DNA from: Spirochaetia bacterium | GTDB taxonomy: Bacteria > Spirochaetota > Spirochaetia > Treponematales > Breznakiellaceae | Reading direction: 5' to 3' | Length of the DNA stretch: 9,740 bases | NCBI GenBank assembly: GCA_025997595.1 | Contig: BNUU01000047.1 | Span: 1 to 9,740, forward strand | In this document: in pieces, positions 1 to 6,123 of the stretch | How positions within the stretch are numbered: position 1 is the stretch's first letter | Layout: every line of letters starts with the position of its first letter | Position numbers and translations under genes: made by a program | Notes under the pieces: model-generated | What the model saw: the letters and a program-made list of their open reading frames with translations, nothing else | Told to the model about the DNA's origin: nothing | The model's database searches: none

Positions 1-7
1 TACTGCA

Positions 8-2422
8 ATGAAAACCTTAACCCAGGAAAAACTGGTTGATCTCTTTTCTAACGCTGCAACTGCTGATGCGACAAAAGCGCTTTTGACGCAAGTATACTTT
101 GAAGCCCTTGAAGATGATGGAGAGGGCTGGGGCTATTATAGCGCGTTAATTGACGAGTCAAAAACTTTGGTAGCGGCTTACTTGTACGCTGCCAAAGCTA
201 CTTATAGTACTGTTGATGATTTAAAGGATGCACTTCACGATGTAATTGGCATGGCAATCTCCTATCAGGGGAATCTGATAGTAACCGGAGCCGTTGGTGC
301 AGTCGCAGCGAATGCGTCCTATTACGCCGTGGATGCTGATACAGCAGCTGATTTTATAGCCTTCATCCCCAGTATTGATGATGCTACAACGAGGTCTCAA
401 ATTGAGGCCAAAACTGCTTACAGTGGGACCCCTCTTGTTGATTTTGACGAAACATCGCTCGAGTTTGTAGTGGGCAGAGGGGACAAAATAATCGTCGTGG
501 AATACGATGCTTCTACGGGCGGCAATGTGTTAGCCTATTCCGCTACACCCGGAACCGTACCGGCAGGTATCAATGACAATGACGATATCACGATCGGCCT
601 GACCGCAGCGCCTGAAGGGGAAGCGCCCACCAGTGTCGTCCTTGCCACCGGTAGCTACGGTACGGCGGGCACTACGAGCATTACCGGCCTTACCGCCGGC
701 AAGTACATAGTTCAAGTGGGTGTTAACTGGTATAGCACGGCGACAGGGACCGGTGGTGCAAACACTCTTGCTGCTATTCCATCGGGTAGCATCGCCTTAG
801 CAATCGACGCAACTGATTCCGATACCACATCCATCACCGGCCTTACCAGTGGTACAACCTATGATGTGTATAAGGTAGTGGGTATACCGTTCGGTGGTGC
901 TGGTGCTGCGGGTATCAAGAACACGATCGTTGACGCAAGCAGCATTGTCGACCAAACGGTAACATCAGTGTTGACCTCCGGCATAACAACGGCGCTCAAT
1001 TCAAAGGTGCTCGTGCATTTGAGCCAGCCAATCACGACAGCCGTAGGGGAAGCCTTATTGGCACCAACCCACTTCCTCCAGAACATCACATACACGATTG
1101 AGCCCTCTGGCTTGGGTGTGGTATCCACTACCAAAATTGCTGCCACAAGCGGCAACATGTACTTCACGCTGAGCACGATTGATGCCACCACCACAATGAG
1201 TTTGGCGAGGAAGACCAAATTGGCGAACATCACAATCGCCGACGTAGTCGCACCTGTGAGGTATGTATCGCCGGTAACTACTGGTCCAACAGCTTCCAAC
1301 GTCACATCCGGTAGTATCGCGTGGACGGTAACTGGTGGTAGCACTCCTGTCGGAGACACATTTGCCGCAGGTACTGAATACACCGCAACGTTCACGTTAA
1401 CGTCAACTACCCACACCTTTAAAGGTGCATCGCCCATCCTTTCGGTGACTGGCTCACCCACTGCTTCGGTCAATTCGGACGGCGTGGTAACTGCGCCCTT
1501 CGCTGCCACCGCAGCTTTCGCGCTGCTGGATTTGCCCGCTAGCGCGAAGTACACAGGTACCACCCTTGCATCGGCTTCAGACGAGGTGAGCCTCAACAGC
1601 GGCATACTCACGTTTAACAGTAGCGGTGTTAAGACCGCGAAGATTACCACTGCAGAAGGTAGCGATGGACAAAAGATCAACAATCTGTTGGCCAACCTTG
1701 CAGCAAATGACTTGTTCACGACTTCCGCTGGTGCAATCACAGGTAGCACCCTCAAAACGGCGCCGTCATTGAACTCAGTAACCAAAATTGGCAATCTGCT
1801 TGGTATAGCCGATTTGACCATCGACTATGCATCCCCGGAACTCGGCGGCGTAACCGTACCTGAAAACAAAACGCTGACCCTGGACACAGGCGTAGCAGAA
1901 CTCACTCCGGCGATAGTTTCGACGAGCAGTACCCTTACGGTTACGGCAACAGGCGCAACTCTGGCCGGAAGCGGCTATATCAAGACCGATGGCGGCACGA
2001 TAACCTACGGCACGCTCTCGGGTCTGACCGCAACCACTGCCTTAACACCTACTGATCTTGAGGCAGGTATAGGAAAGCTGGTACTCGATCTCGAGGCGAT
2101 AGCGACTGCCAATGCCACGAACGCGATAACAGTCAAGACCGCTGCTGACAACTTCGGTCCTGCAGATTTGGACCCCGGCCCCTTACTTGACACCGGCACT
2201 ACTATCGTAGGCGACGGTATTGAGGTTGATAGTGGTTTACCCGCTGGGCTGAACAGTGTGTCCTTATCTTACTCAGGTACAGACCTCCAGATCACCGCAG
2301 CAGGTACCTCTCAGAATGTTGCGGGGACACCGATTGATTTTGTTGGCAAGCTGAAAAACGGTGGTGTTACCAGCGATGATATTACTATCACCGTTACAAT
2401 CACCACTGAAGTACCGGATTAA
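8..2422 (+). CDS. Large Thr/Ser/Ala/Gly-rich, cysteine-free protein of unknown function (possibly surface or phage structural)
   Basis: I do not recognise a family for this 804-residue frame. It contains no cysteine and only three tryptophans, and most of it is Thr/Ser/Ala/Gly/Val-rich, typical of beta-rich extracellular or virion proteins. The N-terminus (residues 1-80) is more acidic and helical and shows no signal peptide or membrane segment. Two FN3-like endings with the pattern TTSITGLT-x-G occur at residues 222-232 and 273-285, 51 residues apart. Residues about 427-500 form one module (SIAWTV, then EYTATFTLT, then VVTAPF) resembling the short Ig-like modules common in spirochaete and Bacteroides surface proteins; that similarity is from memory. 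No Shine-Dalgarno is visible in the seven bases before the ATG and the frame is open to the window edge, so the true start may lie upstream. The gene ends before a strong terminator. A phage tail or appendage protein, or a secreted adhesin exported without a Sec signal, are both possible. Confidence 0.8.
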   Translation: MKTLTQEKLVDLFSNAATADATKALLTQVYFEALEDDGEGWGYYSALIDESKTLVAAYLYAAKATYSTVDDLKDALHDVIGMAISYQGNLIVTGAVGAVAANASYYAVDADTAADFIAFIPSIDDATTRSQIEAKTAYSGTPLVDFDETSLEFVVGRGDKIIVVEYDASTGGNVLAYSATPGTVPAGINDNDDITIGLTAAPEGEAPTSVVLATGSYGTAGTTSITGLTAGKYIVQVGVNWYSTATGTGGANTLAAIPSGSIALAIDATDSDTTSITGLTSGTTYDVYKVVGIPFGGAGAAGIKNTIVDASSIVDQTVTSVLTSGITTALNSKVLVHLSQPITTAVGEALLAPTHFLQNITYTIEPSGLGVVSTTKIAATSGNMYFTLSTIDATTTMSLARKTKLANITIADVVAPVRYVSPVTTGPTASNVTSGSIAWTVTGGSTPVGDTFAAGTEYTATFTLTSTTHTFKGASPILSVTGSPTASVNSDGVVTAPFAATAAFALLDLPASAKYTGTTLASASDEVSLNSGILTFNSSGVKTAKITTAEGSDGQKINNLLANLAANDLFTTSAGAITGSTLKTAPSLNSVTKIGNLLGIADLTIDYASPELGGVTVPENKTLTLDTGVAELTPAIVSTSSTLTVTATGATLAGSGYIKTDGGTITYGTLSGLTATTALTPTDLEAGIGKLVLDLEAIATANATNAITVKTAADNFGPADLDPGPLLDTGTTIVGDGIEVDSGLPAGLNSVSLSYSGTDLQITAAGTSQNVAGTPIDFVGKLKNGGVTSDDITITVTITTEVPD

Positions 2423-2442
2423 TAACACTGTCTTTACGTGCC

Positions 2443-2464
2443 GCCCGGCGCACCAGAGCCGGGC
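2443..2464 (+). other. GC-rich hairpin after the large ORF
   Basis: A 7-bp perfect stem pairs GCCCGGC (2443-2449) with GCCGGGC (2458-2464) around an 8-base loop, about 20 bases after the stop codon. No T-run follows, so by itself it is not an intrinsic terminator. It may protect the mRNA 3' end or pause polymerase ahead of the terminator at 2488-2517. Confidence 0.5.
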
Positions 2465-2487
2465 ATGTTAGTTAAATGTTGAGAACG

Positions 2488-2517
2488 GGTCGCCCCCTAA
2501 CCGGGGCGGCCTTTTTT
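2488..2517 (+). terminator. Intrinsic (Rho-independent) terminator
   Basis: GGTCGCCCC (2488-2496) pairs with GGGGCGGCC (2503-2511), a 9-bp stem with one G-U pair and a 6-base loop. Six Ts follow at 2512-2517. This is a textbook intrinsic terminator on the plus strand. It separates the large ORF from the overlapping coiled-coil genes, so those need their own promoter or read-through. Confidence 0.9.
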
Positions 2518-2552
2518 GGGGCCGTCATAGTGACGCCCTACCTTGAAAACGG

Positions 2553-2714
2553 CGCACCTGACCCCCGGAGAATATAAGGAGCGCACCGGAAAAAACGGCG
2601 AAGGGGGGTGGTACATGAAGCCGTGCGGCCCGCAGGGACGTATGGCTTCATGCACCAGGACCCCCCGCCCTATTCCCCGTGCGCTCCTGAAACCCCCTGC
2701 AGGGGTCAGGTGCG
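2553..2714. repeat. 162-base imperfect palindrome (long bulged hairpin or MITE-like element)
   Basis: The two halves pair in nested blocks. The outer 13 bp is perfect: 2553-2565 (CGCACCTGACCCC) with 2702-2714. The next 10 bp is perfect: 2577-2586 (AGGAGCGCAC) with 2679-2688. Then come 2597-2599 with 2667-2669, six G-C pairs 2603-2608 with 2661-2666, 4 bp 2609-2612 with 2654-2657, and 9 bp 2614-2622 (CATGAAGCC) with 2644-2652. A small TGCG/CGCA stem (2624-2627 with 2631-2634) lies in the apex. About 50 base pairs form in total. The terminal 13-bp inverted repeat resembles a transposon-derived MITE, but I see no target-site duplication. The right arm ends 12 bases before the first ATG of the overlapping genes, so as RNA it could act on their expression. 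I find no convincing protein in this stretch. Confidence 0.75.
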
Positions 2715-2726
2715 ATTTCTCAGAGA

Positions 2727-3272
2727 ATGGTATGCCAAATGTACTCACGACTAATCGCCTGCTTCCTTTTGTGCTCGGTCTTATCCTGGGCCTTGCCGCC
2801 GCCGGTCTATTCTTTGGACTCCGGGGCAGCGGAGACCGAAGCGAACTCCGGGAACGAGCTCGAGCGCTTGATAGGGATCTCAACGAGGCTCGGCGAGCTC
2901 AACACGACGCTCAGGAACGAGCTGGACGACTCCAGGAAGAACTCGGCAGAATTGCGAAATACGCTCACGAAATCGAAGACCGAACTCGACGCATTGAGGG
3001 GGGAGCTGGAAGCCTTGCGAAGGACCTCGACCGCGCTCTGGAGCAGAGCGGAAACCTCACAGACGGAATTGAGCGGGCTGCAGGCAGCCTTGATGAAAGC
3101 CGAGTCCTCCTTGACGAGCTTGGAACACTCCTTCGCCGCCTACCGACAAACAGCGGAACTGCGGATCGGGGTCCTTGAAAAATCCCGCCGCCGCTACCGC
3201 ACCGCCTTTTTCACCGCAACAGCCTTCGCACTTGGGGGCATTGTCGCAGGAGCGGTGGGGCTGAGCAGGTAA
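2727..3272 (+). CDS. Signal-peptide coiled-coil protein with C-terminal membrane segment (overlapping gene, frame A)
   Basis: The 181-residue product starts with a hydrophobic Sec-type signal (LIACFLLCSVLSWAL) ending near PPPVYS. A charged Glu/Leu/Ser/Thr-rich coiled-coil region follows from about residue 40 to 150. The protein ends with a basic RRRYR stretch and a hydrophobic segment (AFFTATAFALGGIVAGAVGL) that should be a membrane anchor at the extreme C-terminus. An internal ATG at 2739 (MYSRLIAC) gives an equally good signal peptide. Shine-Dalgarno support is weak (AGAGA at 2722-2726). The gene shares about 450 bases with a second plausible gene shifted by one frame, starting at 2732. It ends 15 bases from the convergent cheR remnant. 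I do not recognise the family. The size and layout recall phage lysis or spanin-type accessory proteins, but no lysozyme or holin is in the window to confirm this. Confidence 0.68.
   Translation: MVCQMYSRLIACFLLCSVLSWALPPPVYSLDSGAAETEANSGNELERLIGISTRLGELNTTLRNELDDSRKNSAELRNTLTKSKTELDALRGELEALRRTSTALWSRAETSQTELSGLQAALMKAESSLTSLEHSFAAYRQTAELRIGVLEKSRRRYRTAFFTATAFALGGIVAGAVGLSR
2732..3178 (+). CDS. N-terminally membrane-anchored coiled-coil protein (overlapping gene, frame B; Rz-like topology)
   Basis: From the ATG at 2732 this frame encodes 148 residues. A short polar N-terminus precedes one clear transmembrane helix (residues about 9-31, LLPFVLGLILGLAAAGLFFGL). An Arg/Glu/Ala-rich amphipathic coiled coil covers roughly residues 35-135 (for example ELRERARALDRDLNEARR). 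This is the topology of Rz-type inner-membrane spanins, but there is no sequence recognition behind that comparison. The frame is open further upstream to 2543, but that part crosses the palindrome and reads as non-coding, so I chose 2732. Its start is 5 bases after that of frame A, and the whole gene lies inside frame A. The alternative is that this is only a shadow of frame A: shifted coiled-coil codons can mimic charged helices. The helix followed by 100 residues of heptad-like sequence argues for a real product. Confidence 0.5.
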   Translation: MPNVLTTNRLLPFVLGLILGLAAAGLFFGLRGSGDRSELRERARALDRDLNEARRAQHDAQERAGRLQEELGRIAKYAHEIEDRTRRIEGGAGSLAKDLDRALEQSGNLTDGIERAAGSLDESRVLLDELGTLLRRLPTNSGTADRGP

Positions 3273-3287
3273 AACGGTTCATTGAAA

Positions 3288-3911
3288 TTAGATAAACTTC
3301 CGGTAAAGGGGGGCCCACTCGGTTTTAAGGAATTCAAATTTGGTGTCCATGCCAAAGAGGGTTTCCGAATGGCCGATGAACAGGAAGGATTTGGCCGCCA
3401 TGGAATCCCAAAGACGGCTTACCACCGCAGCCCGGGCGGCTTCATCAACATAAAGGATCACGTTCCGGCAAAAAACGATGTCCATGCCCCGCAGCCCCGC
3501 GTCATTTTTGAGGTCATGCCGGGCGAACCGTATGGCAGACCTGATATCGGCGCGGACCCGGCAGCCCCCTTCCGCTTTATCGAAGTATTTTTTTAGGTAC
3601 CTATCGGGGAGGCCGGCGATCCGGCTGTCCGCATAGAACCCTTCCCGGGCGGCGCTCAGGCATTCCGGGCTGATATCGCTGGCAATGATCTCAAATTTCC
3701 AGGGGGCCGGAAGAACCTCACTTAAAAGCATGGCGATGGCATAGGGTTCTTCCCCGGTTGAGCAGCCGGCGCTCCAGATTTTGATGGTATTATCGGGGCC
3801 CCCCTCCCTGAGCCTGATCAGCGCCGGGATGACATAATGCTCAAGCGCGTCAAAATGGGCCTGATTGCGGAAAAAACGGGTTAAATTGGAGAGAAAGACC
3901 GGCTCCGCCAT
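3288..3911 (-). pseudogene. cheR: N-terminally truncated CheR chemotaxis methyltransferase
   Basis: The 207 residues match the catalytic domain of CheR, which uses S-adenosylmethionine to methylate glutamates of chemoreceptors in the cytoplasm. Visible motifs are NLTRFFRN (9-16), the SAM-binding loop SAGCSTGEEPY (48-58), ASDIS (77-81), FCRNVILY (147-154) and GHSETL (180-185), in the normal order and to a normal C-terminus. In intact CheR (roughly 270-290 residues) the FFR segment lies about 70-90 residues in. Here it lies at residue 13, so the N-terminal helical domain is missing. The ATG at 3911 has no Shine-Dalgarno, and a TAG is in frame four codons upstream (3921-3923). Beyond that stop the same frame is a toxin fragment. 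The catalytic domain has no internal frameshift, so the truncation is recent or is an assembly junction. A functional short CheR is unlikely. Confidence 0.85.
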
Positions 3912-3920
3912 ACATTGATA

Positions 3921-3989
3921 CTAAAGGCCGGGACGCGGCTTTGATGTATACGTCCCGCCGCCGACAAGTACAATGTCTCCATAGTGCAT
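3921..3989 (-). pseudogene. 5' fragment of a MazF/PemK-like toxin gene
   Basis: The ATG (3989-3987) overlaps the antitoxin stop codon as TAATG, the usual translational coupling of antitoxin and toxin. The 22 codons read MHYGDIVLVGGGTYTSKPRPGL and then meet TAG. GDIVLV followed by a short gap and K-x-RP-(A/G)-L is the start of the MazF/PemK fold, an endoribonuclease family of about 110 residues that cleaves mRNA, so only about a fifth of the gene is left. A 7-bp inverted repeat (CGGGACG 3929-3935, CGTCCCG 3951-3957) lies inside the fragment. The similarity is recalled and short, so the family call is moderate. The toxin is certainly not intact here, which leaves the antitoxin without a partner in this window. 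Confidence 0.62.
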
Positions 3990-4210
3990 TACCAATCTCC
4001 CCAATCTGCATGAACTTCATCAAGGAAATTCACCGTGGTATCGAAACTATCGCGCTGCAGGGAAAGACTGAGTGGTATCGCCTTTTGTCGTATGGTCTGC
4101 TGTATCAGCATTCGCACAACAGTGGGAGTGTCCAATCCGAGTGCATTCACTATATCAGTAAATTCTTGCTTGGTATCTTCATCAATCCTGATTGTCAATG
4201 TAGAATTCAT
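3989..4210 (-). CDS. RelB/DinJ-family ribbon-helix-helix antitoxin
   Basis: This 73-residue protein begins MNSTLTIRIDEDTKQEF and continues through LGLDTPTVVRMLIQQTI, the strand-helix-helix layout of RelB/DinJ DNA-binding antitoxins (residues 3-45). A flexible tail ends in ADWGDW and would wrap the toxin. The length is somewhat short but complete for the family. The start is supported by GGAGG (plus-strand CCTCC, 4218-4222) with a 7-base spacer. Its own promoter and a palindrome between the -35 and -10 boxes suggest autorepression, as is normal for such operons. The following gene is a truncated MazF/PemK-like toxin overlapping by one base. RelB/DinJ antitoxins more often pair with RelE/YafQ toxins, so the pairing is somewhat unusual. 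With the toxin broken, this antitoxin is an orphan that could still regulate in trans. Confidence 0.85.
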   Translation of the reverse strand: MNSTLTIRIDEDTKQEFTDIVNALGLDTPTVVRMLIQQTIRQKAIPLSLSLQRDSFDTTVNFLDEVHADWGDW

Positions 4211-4241
4211 ATAAAAACCTCCACATTCCAGACTTGACTAC

Positions 4242-4270
4242 ATATTACATCAAATGATCGCATTTGTAAA
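4242..4270 (-). promoter_or_regulatory. Promoter of the antitoxin gene
   Basis: Read on the minus strand, TTTACA (4270-4265, 5 of 6 to consensus) is separated by 17 bases from TAATAT (4247-4242, 4 of 6). This lies about 32 bases before the antitoxin ATG. Spacing and location are right. It is a sequence-based prediction only. Confidence 0.55.
4251..4266. promoter_or_regulatory. Operator-like palindrome in the antitoxin promoter
   Basis: CAAATG-ATCG-CATTTG is a perfect 6-bp inverted repeat lying between the -35 and -10 boxes. A further CATTTG half-site is at 4272-4277. A dimeric ribbon-helix-helix antitoxin binding here would block its own promoter. The function is inferred from position and symmetry. 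Confidence 0.55.
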
Positions 4271-4273
4271 GCA

Positions 4274-4293
4274 TTTGATTCAGTTTGATTCAG
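4274..4293. repeat. Tandem 10-base direct repeat
   Basis: TTTGATTCAG occurs twice head to tail (4274-4283 and 4284-4293), directly upstream of the antitoxin -35 box and partly overlapping the third CATTTG half-site. It could be an extended operator or a slippage duplication. Confidence 0.6.
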
Positions 4294-4378
4294 TTCTTAT
4301 TCATACACGTTCTTCCCTTTCTTGACTCTTCCGGCGTCTGCCACCAATTTAGGGGGGAACGGTTTGGGTTTCTGTATC

Positions 4379-4407
4379 TTATCAAAAATCTTTAAAATTG
4401 CTATTCT
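4379..4407 (+). promoter_or_regulatory. Putative pheS promoter, leaderless type
   Basis: TTATCA (4379-4384) and TATTCT (4402-4407) are 17 bases apart, each 4 of 6 to consensus. The ATG of pheS starts 6 bases after the -10 box, where transcription would be expected to begin. No Shine-Dalgarno precedes the ATG. The mRNA may therefore be leaderless. The boxes are weak, and a more distant promoter is possible. Confidence 0.35.
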
Positions 4408-4413
4408 GGTCCT

Positions 4414-6045
4414 ATGAGTATCGATATTCAAAGCACGGTGAAGAATCTCCACCCCCTGGAAGTCAGGATCATCCTCTCTTATAAGAAGGGTGATGAGCTT
4501 ACGGTTGAAAAGGTTGAAAAGGACCTGGATTTTAAGCCGGGGAATGGTAATCAGGCCCTGTCGTGGCTGGCCGGGAAGGGTATTGTCGCCGAGACCAGCC
4601 GCCGCACGGACGTGTTTTTTGAATTGACCGATCTGGGCCGGGAGTGGAAGGAAAAGGGCAGCCCCGAGGAGCGGATTATCGAACTGGTCCGCATCAAGGC
4701 TGCGGGAGGAACCGCTACCGGTCTCCGGCTCCCGGACCTGGCCGCCAATCTGGGGCTTGAAAATAAGGATGTGGGCAGCGCCTTCGGCAGCCTTTCCAAA
4801 CTGGGGGTCCTTGCCCTGGATGGTGAAAAAAAGGTCCTTGTGGCCATGGGCGCGGACCAGCTTGAGAATGGCCGGCCCGTTAAGGGTGCGGCCGCCGAAC
4901 ACTTCGCGGTGATCCGGAGCCTGCTGGACAAGGCCGCCGGGGCCGCTGGCAGCCTCCTTGCCGAATCTTCCCTTTCCGCCGCTGAAAAAGCCGCCATGGG
5001 GGGCATTGCCAAGAAGCGGGGTGCGGCGGACGCGCCTTTCCGCCAGCAAGACCGGGAGACCGTGGTCTTCGGCTTTACCGCTGATGCGGAACCGGTGGCC
5101 GCCGCGCTTAAGGCTGCGGGGATCACCGGGGACGAAGTGGGGAGCCTGACAACGGAAATGCTGGAAACCGGGTCCTGGAAGGGCAAGACCTTCCGCTCCT
5201 ACAGTGTGAATACCCCCCCGACCCGGCTCATCGTGGGCCGGACCAATGCCTACGCGAAATTTCTTGAGGATGTGAAGGACAAACTTTCCTCCCTGGGCTT
5301 TGAGGAATTCGACGGCCCCCTGGTGGAAACCGAATTTTGGAATTCGGACGCCCTTTTTATGCCCCAGTTCCACTCCGCCCGTGACATCCACGATGTCTAC
5401 CATATTGCGGACCCCGAAAAGGCCAAATCTATTGAAGAACCCTGGCTCTCCAATGTGGCGGCCGCCCACGAAAACGGCGGCAAGACCGGCAGCCGGGGCT
5501 GGAACTACAACTTCGACCGGGAGTTCACCCGGCGGCTCATCCTCCGCAGCCAGGGCACGGTGCTTTCCGCCAAGACCCTGCCCAAAGCGAAGATCCCCGG
5601 CAAGTACTTCGGCATTGTCCGCTGTTTCCGCTACGACAAGGTGGACGCCACCCACTTGTCAGACTTCTACCAGACCGAAGGAATTGTTCTCGGCGAAGAC
5701 GTGAACCTCCGCACCCTGCTGGGTATGCTGGAGATGTTCGCCCGTGAAGTTGCCGGCGCCGAGGAAGTCAAATACGTCCCCGGCTATTTCCCCTTCACCG
5801 AGCCTTCCGTGGAGGTCCACATCAAACACCCGGTGCTGGGCTGGTTCGAGCTGGGCGGTTCCGGCATTTTCCGGCCGGAGGTGACCGCGTCCCTGGGGGT
5901 CAACGTCCCGGTGGCGGCCTGGGGCATCGGCATTGACCGCATGGCGATGATGGCCCTAGGGATAAACGATATACGGGAGATGTTCAGCTACGATATTGAG
6001 AATGTGCGGCTGCGGCGGACCGTCACGCAAGCCGCTCCGCGTTAA
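4414..6045 (+). CDS. pheS: Phenylalanyl-tRNA synthetase alpha subunit, archaeal/eukaryotic type
   Basis: The cytoplasmic enzyme (with PheT, alpha2beta2) charges tRNA-Phe with phenylalanine at the cost of ATP. The 543-residue length, with N-terminal winged-helix regions (about 1-150) before a class II catalytic core, matches the archaeal/eukaryotic PheS branch rather than the shorter bacterial form of about 330-350 residues. Class II motif 1 lies at 295-324 (DGPLVETEFWN, then MPQFHSARD). Motif 2 lies at 400-423 (VRCFRYDKVDATH). Motif 3 lies at 502-513 (AWGIGIDRMAMM). LILRSQGTV (375-383) is the usual class II approach to motif 2. The catalytic core is intact. No pheT lies next to it, in line with unlinked subunit genes in spirochaetes. 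The start is the first ATG of a normal N-terminus and has no Shine-Dalgarno. Confidence 0.95.
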   Translation: MSIDIQSTVKNLHPLEVRIILSYKKGDELTVEKVEKDLDFKPGNGNQALSWLAGKGIVAETSRRTDVFFELTDLGREWKEKGSPEERIIELVRIKAAGGTATGLRLPDLAANLGLENKDVGSAFGSLSKLGVLALDGEKKVLVAMGADQLENGRPVKGAAAEHFAVIRSLLDKAAGAAGSLLAESSLSAAEKAAMGGIAKKRGAADAPFRQQDRETVVFGFTADAEPVAAALKAAGITGDEVGSLTTEMLETGSWKGKTFRSYSVNTPPTRLIVGRTNAYAKFLEDVKDKLSSLGFEEFDGPLVETEFWNSDALFMPQFHSARDIHDVYHIADPEKAKSIEEPWLSNVAAAHENGGKTGSRGWNYNFDREFTRRLILRSQGTVLSAKTLPKAKIPGKYFGIVRCFRYDKVDATHLSDFYQTEGIVLGEDVNLRTLLGMLEMFAREVAGAEEVKYVPGYFPFTEPSVEVHIKHPVLGWFELGGSGIFRPEVTASLGVNVPVAAWGIGIDRMAMMALGINDIREMFSYDIENVRLRRTVTQAAPR

Positions 6046-6123
6046 GCCTCGTACTTATACGTTGATATGGGCTACCTCCGCATGATAGAGAGTTCTCGAA
6101 CAAGTCCAATATCGTAATGTTCA

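Noticed and set aside
859..1821. 320-codon minus-strand open frame opposite the large ORF
   Set aside because: It has no Shine-Dalgarno or family features. The plus frame is longer, biased in composition and closed by a terminator; the antisense frame follows from its low-complexity codons.
2543..2731. Upstream extension of the frame-B coiled-coil gene from a TTG at 2543
   Set aside because: The extension runs through the palindrome and reads as Pro/Arg/Gly-rich non-coding sequence; the transmembrane helix starts naturally after the ATG at 2732.
2497..2883. 128-codon minus-strand frame across the terminator and palindrome
   Set aside because: It crosses a terminator and is Arg/Ser/Pro-rich with no recognisable features.
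3941..4237. 98-codon plus-strand frame opposite the antitoxin
   Set aside because: It is antisense to a recognised antitoxin with a good ribosome binding site and promoter; it has no such signals itself.
4297..5655. 452-codon minus-strand open frame opposite pheS
   Set aside because: It is antisense to a clearly recognised synthetase with intact motifs; the high GC3 of pheS keeps the opposite frame open.
6046..6123. Possible small gene or terminator between pheS and coaW
   Set aside because: The 78 bases contain short open stretches on the minus strand but no start with a Shine-Dalgarno, no recognisable peptide and no stem followed by a T-run.
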